A DNA stretch of 64,000 nucleotides from Lachnospiraceae bacterium (lineage in GTDB: Bacteria > Bacillota > Clostridia > Lachnospirales > Lachnospiraceae). The stretch covers positions 85,001-149,000 of the forward strand of contig JAFUVF010000058.1 in assembly GCA_017483735.1 (NCBI GenBank), read 5' to 3'. The position numbers and the translations under genes are program-made. Below are positions 18,015-26,417 of this stretch, in pieces; position 1 is the stretch's first letter, and the number at the start of each line of letters is the position of its first letter. The notes below the pieces were generated by a model. That model did no database searches and had not been told where the DNA came from. It was given only the letters and a program-made list of their open reading frames with translations.

Positions 18015-18970
18015 ATTATATCGTAATAGACCTTGAGTGGAATCAGGCAAACGGCACCACGGAGCCGGTGCCTGAGCTTCCCTTTGAAATAATTGAAATA
18101 GGCGCCGTGAAGGTGGATGAGGCGGGAAGGTTCGTCGGAGAGTTCAACGAGCTTATCCGCCCCTGTGTTTATACAACGCTCAATTATGTGACCTCCAAGC
18201 TGATACATTTAAGAACCCATGAGCTTGAACGGGGAAAGCCTTTTAAAGAGGTGTATGATAAGCTTATCGAATGGATAGGGGAGGAGGAATACATATTCTG
18301 CACATGGGGAACTCTGGATATTCTGGAGCTTCAAAGGAATATAGATTATCATGGGCTCAAGTCCCTTTCGGAGGAGCCCATTCCATATCTTGATGCACAG
18401 AAGCTCTATGCGCTTATCTTCGATGAGGGAGATCATGAGAGAAAGAGTCTGGAGCATGCGGTGGATGAGCTGTATATAGAGAAGGATATCCCATTTCACA
18501 GGGCATTTTCGGATGCATATTATACGGCAAAGGTCCTGAACCGGCTTAAGAGCAAGGACAGCTCGAAGCTTTCCTATATATCATATGATGTGTATATGGC
18601 ACCAAAGAGCAGAAGCAGTGAGATAAAAATTGTCTTTGACAACTATGCAAAATATATCTCACGAACCTTTGACAACAAGGTGCTTTTGTTTGCGGACAGG
18701 GAGGTTTCGTCCACAAAATGCTACAAGTGCAGAAGAAATCTCAAAAAAAAGATAAAGTGGTTTACCATGAACAGCAGGCACTATTATGCGCTGGCATACT
18801 GTGAGGAGCACGGATACCTAAAGGGAAAGATTCGATTAAAACGGGATAAGGAGGGCAGACTCTTTGTCGTGAAGACCACAAAGCTCATTTCCGAGGCGGA
18901 TGCGGAGAAGCTCAAATACAAATATGCACATATGGGGAAAAGATTGAAAAAGGAAAACAGAGAAATATAG
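18011..18970 (+). CDS. DnaQ-fold 3'-5' exonuclease with C-terminal Cys cluster
   Basis: This gene encodes 319 residues. Residues 1-185 form an RNase T/DnaQ-like DEDDh exonuclease: VIDLEWN (D7, E9), an Asp in CTWGTLDILEL near 100, and HRAFSDA (His then Asp). The C-terminal 115 residues include CYKCRRN and a later Cys/His pair (YCEEHGY), likely a small zinc-binding module, followed by basic residues that could hold nucleic acid. Family members act in DNA repair or RNA trimming; which applies here cannot be read from sequence. Its ATG overlaps the RND pump stop (ATGA), so it is translated with an unrelated transporter. It ends one base from the convergent carboxypeptidase gene with no terminator between. 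Confidence 0.85.
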   Translation: MNYIVIDLEWNQANGTTEPVPELPFEIIEIGAVKVDEAGRFVGEFNELIRPCVYTTLNYVTSKLIHLRTHELERGKPFKEVYDKLIEWIGEEEYIFCTWGTLDILELQRNIDYHGLKSLSEEPIPYLDAQKLYALIFDEGDHERKSLEHAVDELYIEKDIPFHRAFSDAYYTAKVLNRLKSKDSSKLSYISYDVYMAPKSRSSEIKIVFDNYAKYISRTFDNKVLLFADREVSSTKCYKCRRNLKKKIKWFTMNSRHYYALAYCEEHGYLKGKIRLKRDKEGRLFVVKTTKLISEADAEKLKYKYAHMGKRLKKENREI

Positions 18971-18971
18971 C

Positions 18972-20423
18972 TTAACGCCCGGATTTTCGTCTGAAATACC
19001 TCTTAAGCTGATTAAGTCTCCAGAGCTTTCGATTGCTCCTTCTGGAGATTTTTATATTCTTCACTATATGCCTGATAAGCAGAATAAGTCCTATGAAGGC
19101 GGCGATGCCTGCAAATACCGACAGCACGACAAAAATATTCACAAAGACATAGGAGGGTACCTTTGGGGTATTCTTTTTTTCTTCCGTGGGAACGGAGAAG
19201 GCATAGGAGCTGTTTCCTTTGCTGAAGTCAACGGATACCGAGCCTATATACTGCTCGTGATAGCTGTAGGTAATTAAGGCTGCCTGATCCCTTTCGAGAT
19301 TGTCATAGGAAATAACGCTGTCGGCAAGAGAAAAATCAGCGGTCTTTGGCATTACGACATAGGCATCTTTATTAAGGGAAAGGATGGGCTCGGAGCTTCC
19401 GAAGATGTCATTGTCGCTGTAGAAGGCGCTCCCGGAGGCAATATTGTACTTGGTCTCGGTTTCCGATACGTTTATCTTTTCAAAATTGGCAAAGCCATAG
19501 TTAAAGAGTGCTGTTGCGTCCTCATAATAGGCGGGATTTTCGTCCTTCATCACGACGCAGATTAGCTTGAGTCCGTCCTTTTCCGCACAGGCGACAAGGG
19601 AAGCTCTCGCATCCTCGGTATAGCCTGTCTTTACTCCGACGAGATAGGGATATCCGTAGGAGCTTCCGGGAATCAGCTTCATCTGATTGGCGTCGAGATA
19701 TTCGCCGGCAGGCTTTTGTATGCGAAGCATTGGGGAGAGGGTTATGCTGGCAAGATATTCGTTTGCAAAAAACTGCCGCCCTATCATGGCAAGGTCATAG
19801 GCGGAGGTATAGTGATTTTCATCGGGAAGACCGTTTGGATTTACAAAATGGGATTCCACGCAGCCAAGCTCGGCAGCCTTCTCATTCATAAGCGCAGCAA
19901 AGGCATCAAAGCTTCCGGATATGTGCTCCGCAACCGCATATGCCACTTCGTTTGCGGAACGGATAAGGATTGCCTTCAGCGAATCCTCCATTGTAAGTGT
20001 ATCTCCGGGGCTCATAGCGATGTGATTGGAATTTCTCGGTACGGAAAAGACCGCATCATAGGAAAAATCAACTATTTCATCCGGAGACGAATTTTCGTAG
20101 GCGATGAGGGTGGTAAGGATTTTGGTGGTGCTTGCAGGGTATTCCCTTAAATGGATATTTTTTGAATAAAGTATTGCGCCGGTGCCTGCCTCCATAAGAA
20201 TGGCGCTCTCTGCGGATACTATGGGACCCTGGGGCCAGTTTACCACATTGTTAGTATCTACGGGCATTGCCTTCTGCAGCTCTATCCGTTCCTCCTGCGC
20301 CTTGGTAAGTGCGGTGGCGGAAAGGGCGAAAGAAACAATGCTCTCATTAAAGAAAACAAAGATGGAGAGAAAAAGGGCTGTCAGCGCATATATAAATTTT
20401 TTGATTTTTTGGTTGATTTTCAT
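18972..20423 (-). CDS. D-alanyl-D-alanine carboxypeptidase (DacA/DacF family)
   Basis: This gene encodes 483 residues of a penicillin-binding serine peptidase that trims the terminal D-Ala of peptidoglycan stem peptides. A signal/anchor segment spans about 10-35. The catalytic triad motifs are ASTTK (SxxK, Ser98), RSANEVA (SxN) and VGVKTGYT (KTG). A C-terminal membrane segment (about 440-470) and a basic tail keep it at the membrane. I start it at the ATG 20423; the frame extends 49 codons upstream but those residues are an antisense shadow of trmB. No Shine-Dalgarno sequence is present, and the -10 box ends 9 bases before the ATG, so the mRNA is probably leaderless. Confidence 0.92.
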   Translation of the reverse strand: MKINQKIKKFIYALTALFLSIFVFFNESIVSFALSATALTKAQEERIELQKAMPVDTNNVVNWPQGPIVSAESAILMEAGTGAILYSKNIHLREYPASTTKILTTLIAYENSSPDEIVDFSYDAVFSVPRNSNHIAMSPGDTLTMEDSLKAILIRSANEVAYAVAEHISGSFDAFAALMNEKAAELGCVESHFVNPNGLPDENHYTSAYDLAMIGRQFFANEYLASITLSPMLRIQKPAGEYLDANQMKLIPGSSYGYPYLVGVKTGYTEDARASLVACAEKDGLKLICVVMKDENPAYYEDATALFNYGFANFEKINVSETETKYNIASGSAFYSDNDIFGSSEPILSLNKDAYVVMPKTADFSLADSVISYDNLERDQAALITYSYHEQYIGSVSVDFSKGNSSYAFSVPTEEKKNTPKVPSYVFVNIFVVLSVFAGIAAFIGLILLIRHIVKNIKISRRSNRKLWRLNQLKRYFRRKSGR

Positions 20424-20437
20424 ATTGCAGATATAAT
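20409..20437 (+). promoter_or_regulatory. trmB promoter, shares its -10 region with dacA
   Basis: TTGGTT (20409-20414) and TATAAT (20432-20437) are separated by 17 bases. The -10 box ends 8 bases before the trmB ATG, so the start of transcription should fall at the start codon. Confidence 0.65.
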
Positions 20438-20461
20438 AACATAGAATGACAGAAGAATCAA
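20433..20461 (-). promoter_or_regulatory. D,D-carboxypeptidase promoter, overlapping the trmB -10
   Basis: On the minus strand TTGATT (20461-20456) and TATTAT (20438-20433) are separated by 17 bases. The -10 boxes of the two opposite promoters overlap by five base pairs, making one symmetric bidirectional promoter. Confidence 0.65.
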
Positions 20462-21129
20462 AGACAGAGGTTAATTTTAGAAAAATGAGACTTAAAAATG
20501 TGCCCGGAGCAAGGGAAGAAATAATTAAGAGTAAATATGTGATTCCGGAGGAGGAGCTCTCTTCCCGCAAAGGAAGGTGGAGGGAGCTTTTTCATAATGA
20601 AAATGAGCTATACATAGAGATAGGAATGGGAAAGGGCAGATTTATTTATGAGTCTGCGAGGCTTCATCCGGATATAAACTATCTTGGCATAGAAAAGTAT
20701 TCATCGGTGCTTTTAAGAGCTGTACAGAAGCAGGAGAGGGAGGAACTTTTAAATCTATTTTTCATAAGGATGGACGCAGAGTATATATGTGACGTGTTTG
20801 CGGAGGGGGAGGTTGACAGGATATATCTTAATTTTTCCGACCCATGGCCCAAGGACAGGCACGCAAAAAGAAGACTTCCCTCGAGACAGTTTCTCGCAAG
20901 ATATGATAAGCTGTTGAAAAAAGACGGGGTTCTGGAATTTAAGACGGACAACAGGGAACTCTTCGATTTTGCCGTGGAGGAGCTTTCCCCCGCAGGCTGG
21001 CAGGTGGATGTAATAAGCTATGACCTTCATGCCGATGAGGGGCTTATGCAGGGGAATGTGATGACGGAGTATGAGGAGAAGTTTTCCTCCAGAGGAAATC
21101 CCATTTATAAGTACGTAATACGCAGATAA
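20446..21129 (+). CDS. trmB: tRNA (guanine-N7-)-methyltransferase
   Basis: This gene encodes 227 residues of the TrmB family, which methylates G46 of tRNAs using S-adenosylmethionine. The N-terminal MRLKNVPGAR is the family hallmark, the SAM site is IEIGMGKGRF, and NFSDPWPKDRHAKRRL is the tRNA/substrate-binding signature. The ATG at 20446 lacks a ribosome site but sits 8 bases after a TATAAT box, consistent with a leaderless message. An internal ATG (20485), which begins the conserved MRLKNVPGA, is the alternative. It is divergent from the D,D-carboxypeptidase gene, with only 22 bases between start codons. Confidence 0.93.
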   Translation: MTEESKTEVNFRKMRLKNVPGAREEIIKSKYVIPEEELSSRKGRWRELFHNENELYIEIGMGKGRFIYESARLHPDINYLGIEKYSSVLLRAVQKQEREELLNLFFIRMDAEYICDVFAEGEVDRIYLNFSDPWPKDRHAKRRLPSRQFLARYDKLLKKDGVLEFKTDNRELFDFAVEELSPAGWQVDVISYDLHADEGLMQGNVMTEYEEKFSSRGNPIYKYVIRR

Positions 21130-21230
21130 GAGCATATTTGACTGTGTCTGCACTTGACAGAATTCAGGTATCAGACTACTATAAATTTGATGTTTTACGC
21201 ATCGGTCATTTATCTATGGAGGGTATATGT

Positions 21231-22016
21231 ATGAGAGTAACTGGAAAAACAGGAAGCAGATTTTTAATGATATTCATTGCAGTAATGGCTATGGTATATT
21301 GCCTTGGCATTGTGGCGAGAGCGGAGGAGGATGATGAGGACAAAAAGGAATTTACCTCCGTGGTTATGTCATCGGGGGAGGGCATAGATACGAAATCAGC
21401 ACTTGTGAACAACCTCTTTGTGTCCGTGGCGGTAAAGACTCCACAGGGGAGCGTCAACTCTGCGGCAGGACTGCCTGATGGAGAATACGCCGAATTTGTC
21501 GTAAACGGTGTCAATGATGCGGCAACGATAAAGCTGTTCAATGATATTGCGGGGGTGAATAATGCTTACATAGCATTGTTTTTCGATATCTCCCTGAGAC
21601 CTTTTTATACAAACGGTTCCTCCGCAGGGGCTTCAATCAACAGCCTTTCTTCGCCGGCGGAATTTATTATGGAATCGCCGTATAATGTGAACAGAGCCGA
21701 GAATGAGCTTGCTGTGGCCAGGCTTCACAACGGACAAGTCACTATTATGCCTGATCTGGACAATGATCCGGCTACGATTACCTTCCGCACGGATGTCTTT
21801 TCGTCATATGCGCTTCTGTATGCACCCAAGGGAACTCTTGGCAGTGCGGCAGGTACACAGCAGGCATCATCTGCGGCTGCAGCTACAGGCCCGGAAAGCG
21901 GTGCGCTTAAATCTCCAAAGACCGGCGAGAGCGTGAATCCTGCGCTGGCTGTAATGTTCGCAGCATCCGTGGCAGGTGCCGGAAGTATTGCGCTCTACAG
22001 GAGAAAGAGGGCTTGA
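21231..22016 (+). CDS. secreted protein with sortase-like C-terminal anchor
   Basis: This gene encodes 261 residues. A signal peptide spans residues 1-31 (hydrophobic core FLMIFIAVMAMVYCLGIV, cleavage after ARA). The mature part is acidic at first, then a beta-rich domain of about 160 residues, then an Ala/Ser/Gly spacer. The end reads SPKTGES, a hydrophobic span, and RRKRA, the arrangement of cell-wall sorting signals with SPKTG in place of LPXTG. It should be wall-bound or exposed at the surface. The ATG at 21231 is fixed by GGAGGG 7 bases upstream. I do not recognise the central domain. A consensus promoter for trxA overlaps its stop codon. Confidence 0.75.
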   Translation: MRVTGKTGSRFLMIFIAVMAMVYCLGIVARAEEDDEDKKEFTSVVMSSGEGIDTKSALVNNLFVSVAVKTPQGSVNSAAGLPDGEYAEFVVNGVNDAATIKLFNDIAGVNNAYIALFFDISLRPFYTNGSSAGASINSLSSPAEFIMESPYNVNRAENELAVARLHNGQVTIMPDLDNDPATITFRTDVFSSYALLYAPKGTLGSAAGTQQASSAAAATGPESGALKSPKTGESVNPALAVMFAASVAGAGSIALYRRKRA

Positions 22017-22041
22017 CAGACAGCTTTAAAACAAATATAAT
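22013..22041 (+). promoter_or_regulatory. consensus promoter of trxA
   Basis: A perfect TTGACA (22013-22018), 17-base spacer and perfect TATAAT (22036-22041) are present. The -35 box overlaps the stop codon of the preceding gene. Confidence 0.9.
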
Positions 22042-22081
22042 AAAATTAGATTGAATGCAATTTATTTAAGGAGGTTATTTT

Positions 22082-22399
22082 ATGGAATACAAATTTACAA
22101 CCGCTAATTTTGAAGAGGAAGTATTAAAGAGCGAGCTTCCGGTGCTTGTGGATTTCTATGCGGATTGGTGTAATCCCTGCAAGATGATGGGACCTATCGT
22201 GAGCGAGATTGCAGAGGAGCTGGACGGAAAGCTTAAGGTGGGAAAGCTCAATATAGACGACGAGATGGCAGTGGCACAGAAGTACGCAGTCGCAAGCATC
22301 CCTACCTTCAAGATATTCAAGAATGGCAGCGAGGCAGCATCCTTTTTGGGCGCTATGGCAAAGGATGCATTTGTAGAGCAGATTGAGGCAGTTCTGTAA
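22082..22399 (+). CDS. trxA: thioredoxin
   Basis: This gene encodes 105 residues of a canonical thioredoxin fold that reduces protein disulfides in the cytoplasm. The active site reads WCNPCK rather than the usual WCGPCK, and the cis-proline loop is SIPTFKIF. The Asn for Gly change in the CxxC loop may shift the redox potential. It has its own perfect consensus promoter and a strong AAGGAGG ribosome site, suggesting high constitutive expression. Its stop codon directly abuts the stop of the convergent DUF1846 gene with no base between. Confidence 0.95.
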   Translation: MEYKFTTANFEEEVLKSELPVLVDFYADWCNPCKMMGPIVSEIAEELDGKLKVGKLNIDDEMAVAQKYAVASIPTFKIFKNGSEAASFLGAMAKDAFVEQIEAVL

Positions 22400-23884
22400 T
22401 TAGTGATGATACATTTTCCTTGACTGGTATACCGGCTCGCAGGTCAGGTTGATTCCTAGCTTTCTCAGGGTATTCGTATCTACCTGCGAGAGTATTACGG
22501 AGGAATGCATCTCAGAGTCCTTTAGATTCTGTAACTGTTCAATCGCAAGCTTAGCCTGTGAGTCAGTCACGGCACATATGGACAGGGCAATCAGAACCTC
22601 GTCGGTATGAAGTCTCGGGTTGTGATTGCCAAGATGCTTTAGCTTTAATTCCTGAATCGGTGCAATGGTTTCCGGAGAAATAAGCTCCACGGAGTCATCA
22701 ATCCCTGCAAGGATTTTTAACGCATTCAATAGCATGGCGGAGGAAGCTCCAAGCAGCGAGCTGGTTTTTCCTGTGATTAGCCTTCCGTCAGGAAGTTCCA
22801 TGGCGGCTGCAGGCTCTCCTGTAGTCTCAGCCTTTATCTTTGCAGCTGAAACTACGGCTCTGTTGTCCGTGGATATTCCCGCCTGTTTCATCAAAAGCTC
22901 TATCTTCAATACCTGACTTTCGTCGGCCGCACCCTGAACCTTCTGGCAGAGGGTGGTGTAGTAGCGCCGTATTATCTCCTGAAGCGCCGCAGCCCGGACT
23001 GCCTCATCATCTATGATTCCGAAGCCTGCGCAGTTTACTCCCATATCTGTAGGCGACTTGTAGGGACATTCTCCCATTATCTTTTCAAAGGTGGCGGAGA
23101 GCACGGGGAATATTTCCACATCCCTGTTGTAATTTATCGTTGTCTCGCCATACGCCTCGAGATGGAAGGGGTCTATCATATTCACATCGTTCAAATCAGC
23201 AGTAGCCGCCTCATAGGCAAGGTTTACCGGGTGCTTCAAGGGTATATTCCAGATAGGGAAGGTCTCATATTTCGCATATCCAGCCTTTATTCCTCTCTTG
23301 TACTCATGATAAAGCTGTGAGAGGCAGGTTGCCATCTTGCCGGAGCCGGGTCCCGGAGCCGTTACCACAACGAGCTCCCTTGTGGTCTCTATATATTCGT
23401 TTTTGCCGTAGCCCTCATCACTTACTATCATAGGGATATTCGAGGGATAGCCCGGAATTGAATAATGTCTGTATACCTTCATTCCGAGGGATTCAAGCTT
23501 TTTCTGATATGCAATTACCTGAGGCTGGGAGGCGAAGCGGGTAAGGCATACGCTCCCCACATAGAGTCCATACCCTCTGAATGCATCAATAAGTCGAAGT
23601 ACATCCATATCGTAGGTAATTCCGAGGTCTGCTCTGACCTTGTTCTTCTCGATATCCTCTGCATTTATGACTATGACTATCTCTGCCTGCTCTTTAAGCT
23701 GCGCCAGCATATTTATCTTTGAATCCGGCTTGAAGCCCGGTAGCACTCTTGAAGCATGGTAATCATCAAAGAGCTTGCCGCCGAATTCCAGATAGAGCTT
23801 GCCGCCAAAGGTGGCGATGCGCTCCCTTATCTTCTCCGACTGCATTTTCAGATATTTCTCGTTGTCAAAGCCTGTTTTTTTCAT
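22400..23884 (-). CDS. DUF1846 domain-containing protein
   Basis: This gene encodes 494 residues resembling the DUF1846 family of Firmicutes and other anaerobes, recognised from the N-terminal FDNEKYLKMQSEKIRERI and VVTAPGPGSGKMATCLSQLYHE. The latter looks like a nucleotide-binding P-loop variant. Structures of the family suggest an ATP-dependent enzyme, but no biochemical role is established to my knowledge. It has no signal peptide. I start it at 23884, where GAGG sits 6 bases upstream; the frame extends 11 codons further. It is a single gene divergent from ftsH. Confidence 0.85.
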   Translation of the reverse strand: MKKTGFDNEKYLKMQSEKIRERIATFGGKLYLEFGGKLFDDYHASRVLPGFKPDSKINMLAQLKEQAEIVIVINAEDIEKNKVRADLGITYDMDVLRLIDAFRGYGLYVGSVCLTRFASQPQVIAYQKKLESLGMKVYRHYSIPGYPSNIPMIVSDEGYGKNEYIETTRELVVVTAPGPGSGKMATCLSQLYHEYKRGIKAGYAKYETFPIWNIPLKHPVNLAYEAATADLNDVNMIDPFHLEAYGETTINYNRDVEIFPVLSATFEKIMGECPYKSPTDMGVNCAGFGIIDDEAVRAAALQEIIRRYYTTLCQKVQGAADESQVLKIELLMKQAGISTDNRAVVSAAKIKAETTGEPAAAMELPDGRLITGKTSSLLGASSAMLLNALKILAGIDDSVELISPETIAPIQELKLKHLGNHNPRLHTDEVLIALSICAVTDSQAKLAIEQLQNLKDSEMHSSVILSQVDTNTLRKLGINLTCEPVYQSRKMYHH

Positions 23885-23981
23885 ATGTACCTCGTCCTGA
23901 AAGCTAAAAAAATACATTCCTATTCTAACACAAAAAGTGCATTTGAAAAACTTATTTTAAACTATTTTCAGAATTAAATTA

Positions 23982-24010
23982 TTGATTTATCGAAAGTTTG
24001 TCTATATACT
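23982..24010 (+). promoter_or_regulatory. promoter of ftsH
   Basis: TTGATT (23982-23987), a 17-base spacer and TATACT (24005-24010) lie 36 bases ahead of the ftsH ATG. Confidence 0.7.
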
Positions 24011-24045
24011 ATAGTAGGTTTATCATAAAATGACAGAGGGAAACG

Positions 24046-26184
24046 ATGGATAACAATTATAATAATCAGAATAACGGGCAGGGAAATAACCGTGGCGGCA
24101 GAGGTCAGGGACCGAATCCCACAGTAGTTATGCTTGCGCTTATAAGCTCGCTCATTGTGGCATTTCTTTTCTACAATCTCATATACGGAAGCGCAGACGA
24201 AACCACGACTGTGGAATATACGGAATTTTTGAGTGATCTGGAGGCGGACAAGGTGGATTCCGTGAAGGTAAATGCCGAAACGGGAAATATTCAGGTTACA
24301 CTAAAGCAGGACAAGAAGAATCAGACCAATGTTCAGAACAATACATCAACAAACAACTCAACTGCTCTTGTGATAAGTCTGCTTACCCAGGCGAGGACGG
24401 AGACCTACAATACGGTTCTTATGGAGAGTCTCGATGCCCTGACGGAAAGGCTTGAAGAGCACAATGTGACAGGGGAGAGGGTTACCACCACCAACAGCTG
24501 GCTAATGGAAATTTTTGTGTCGGTAGTGCTGCCGATAGCAATAATATGGCTAATAGCCGGCTTCTTTATGAGAAGAATGGGGGGGAGCGGCGGTCCCTTC
24601 GGTGTCGGGAAGAGCAATGCAAAGGTATACGTCCAGAAGGAGACGGGAGTTACCTTTAAGGATGTTGCGGGAGAGGATGAGGCAAAGGAATCCCTCGTTG
24701 AGATAGTGGACTTTTTGCACAATCCGTCAAAGTATTCAAAGATTGGCGCAAAGCTTCCTAAGGGGGCGCTGCTTGTAGGTCCTCCCGGAACCGGTAAGAC
24801 ATTGCTTGCAAGAGCTGTTGCGGGAGAGGCGCATGTGCCGTTTTTCTCCCTCACAGGTTCTGATTTCATAGAGCTGTATGTAGGTGTCGGCGCAAGCCGT
24901 GTGAGAGATTTGTTCAGGGAGGCGACAAAGCATGCGCCCTGTATAGTGTTCATAGACGAGATAGACGCCATAGGGAGAAGCAGGGATTCCAAATATGGCG
25001 GGGGAAACGAGGAGAGGGAGCAGACCCTCAATCAGCTGCTTTCAGAGATGGACGGTTTCGACGGATCAAAGGGAATACTTATCCTTGCCGCAACAAACCG
25101 CCCTGAGATTCTCGATAAGGCATTGCTTCGTCCTGGACGCTTCGACAGACGTATAATCGTGGACAAGCCAGACCTTAAGGGCAGAGTGGAGATTTTGAAG
25201 GTTCATTCCAAGGATGTAAAGATGGATGAAACCGTGGATTTGGATGCGATTGCTTTGGCAACCTCAGGAGCCGTGGGCTCGGATTTGGCAAATATGATAA
25301 ACGAGGCGGCAATAAATGCGGCAAAGGAAAATCGTGAGTACGTGTGCCAGAAGGATTTGTTCGAGGCTGTGGAGCAGGTGCTTGTGGGTAAGGAAAAGAA
25401 GGACCGCATAATGAGCGAGGAGGAGCGAAAGATTGTATCCTATCATGAGGTGGGACACGCTCTTATTGCAGCGCTCCAGAAAAATTCCGAGCCGGTGCAG
25501 AAGATTACCATAGTTCCGAGAACTATGGGAGCATTGGGATATGTTATGCAGGTACCGGAGGAGGAAAAGTATCTGGACAGCGAGGATGAGCTTAGAGACC
25601 GCCTTGTGGGTCTTGTGGGAGGACGTGCGGCAGAGGAGGTGGTATTCGGCAAGGTGACTACCGGAGCCGCAAATGATATAGAAAAGGCTACTTCCATTGC
25701 AAAGAATATGATAACACGTTACGGCATGAGCAAGAAATTCGGACTTGTGGGACTTGCAACCGTGGAAAGCCAGTACCTGGAAGGCAGAGCTTCCCTTACC
25801 TGCTCAGACCAGACTGCGGCAGAGATAGATGCGGAAATTGTCGTAATGATAAAGGAGGCGTATGAGAAGGCGCTTTCGATGCTTAGGGATAACAGGGATG
25901 TTATGGATAAGCTTGCAGAGTACCTGATAGAGAGGGAGACCATTACAGGCAAGGAATTTATGAAGATATTCAGGGAAGCAAAGGGGCTTCCCGAGCCCGA
26001 GGAGGAATCCAAGGGAAAAAATATCGATGTGACCATAGATGATGACACTAAGGAAAGCACCGGGGCGAAGCCTAAAGAAGGCAAAGAGGCATCAGAGCCT
26101 GCGGATAAAGAGGAGCCGCAGGAAGAAAAGCATGAAAATCCCGAGAGCGGTCAGAGAGGTGTTTTTACAAATTCAAGCTTATAG
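24046..26184 (+). CDS. ftsH: ATP-dependent zinc metalloprotease FtsH
   Basis: This gene encodes 712 residues of the membrane-anchored AAA+ protease that degrades misfolded membrane proteins and some regulators. A Gly/Asn-rich start is followed by TM1 (about 27-47), an outer domain, TM2 (about 157-178), the AAA domain with GPPGTGKT, IVFIDEIDAIG and the second region of homology (NRPEILDKALLRPGRFDR), then the zinc site HEVGH and the peptidase domain. The last 70 residues are an acidic, disordered tail rich in Glu and Lys. It is usually essential or important for stress survival. It has its own promoter and ribosome site. Confidence 0.97.
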   Translation: MDNNYNNQNNGQGNNRGGRGQGPNPTVVMLALISSLIVAFLFYNLIYGSADETTTVEYTEFLSDLEADKVDSVKVNAETGNIQVTLKQDKKNQTNVQNNTSTNNSTALVISLLTQARTETYNTVLMESLDALTERLEEHNVTGERVTTTNSWLMEIFVSVVLPIAIIWLIAGFFMRRMGGSGGPFGVGKSNAKVYVQKETGVTFKDVAGEDEAKESLVEIVDFLHNPSKYSKIGAKLPKGALLVGPPGTGKTLLARAVAGEAHVPFFSLTGSDFIELYVGVGASRVRDLFREATKHAPCIVFIDEIDAIGRSRDSKYGGGNEEREQTLNQLLSEMDGFDGSKGILILAATNRPEILDKALLRPGRFDRRIIVDKPDLKGRVEILKVHSKDVKMDETVDLDAIALATSGAVGSDLANMINEAAINAAKENREYVCQKDLFEAVEQVLVGKEKKDRIMSEEERKIVSYHEVGHALIAALQKNSEPVQKITIVPRTMGALGYVMQVPEEEKYLDSEDELRDRLVGLVGGRAAEEVVFGKVTTGAANDIEKATSIAKNMITRYGMSKKFGLVGLATVESQYLEGRASLTCSDQTAAEIDAEIVVMIKEAYEKALSMLRDNRDVMDKLAEYLIERETITGKEFMKIFREAKGLPEPEEESKGKNIDVTIDDDTKESTGAKPKEGKEASEPADKEEPQEEKHENPESGQRGVFTNSSL

Positions 26185-26225
26185 TGAGTAAATAAGTATC
26201 GGAATATTTTGATACAGACAACAAG

Positions 26226-26250
26226 AGAGGCTCCGCATTGCGGAGCCTCT
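26226..26250 (+). terminator. GC-rich hairpin after ftsH
   Basis: A perfect 12-bp stem (26226-26237 with 26239-26250, AGAGGCTCCGCA) lies about 40 bases after the ftsH stop. The following bases are not T-rich, so termination may be weak. Confidence 0.55.
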
Positions 26251-26417
26251 CCCGTTATAGGGGTTCGATAGGGGATAGATGGTTTTTAATCGTCAACACC
26301 ATCTAACAATTTGTTGACAATGGTAAGTATAGCAAGGGTTCCATATATTTAACAGAGCCAAAAAATGATATATGCCCAAAAATCAGACAAAAATTAAAAA
26401 ATGCCTAAAAATTTATG

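Noticed and set aside
20424..20570. N-terminal extension of the D,D-carboxypeptidase by 49 residues
   Set aside because: It runs antisense through trmB and crosses the promoter. The signal peptide begins at the ATG at 20423.
24405..25031. 208-aa minus-strand ORF inside ftsH
   Set aside because: It is antisense to the conserved AAA domain of FtsH, and its composition (Ser/Leu/Pro-rich) is that of a shadow frame.
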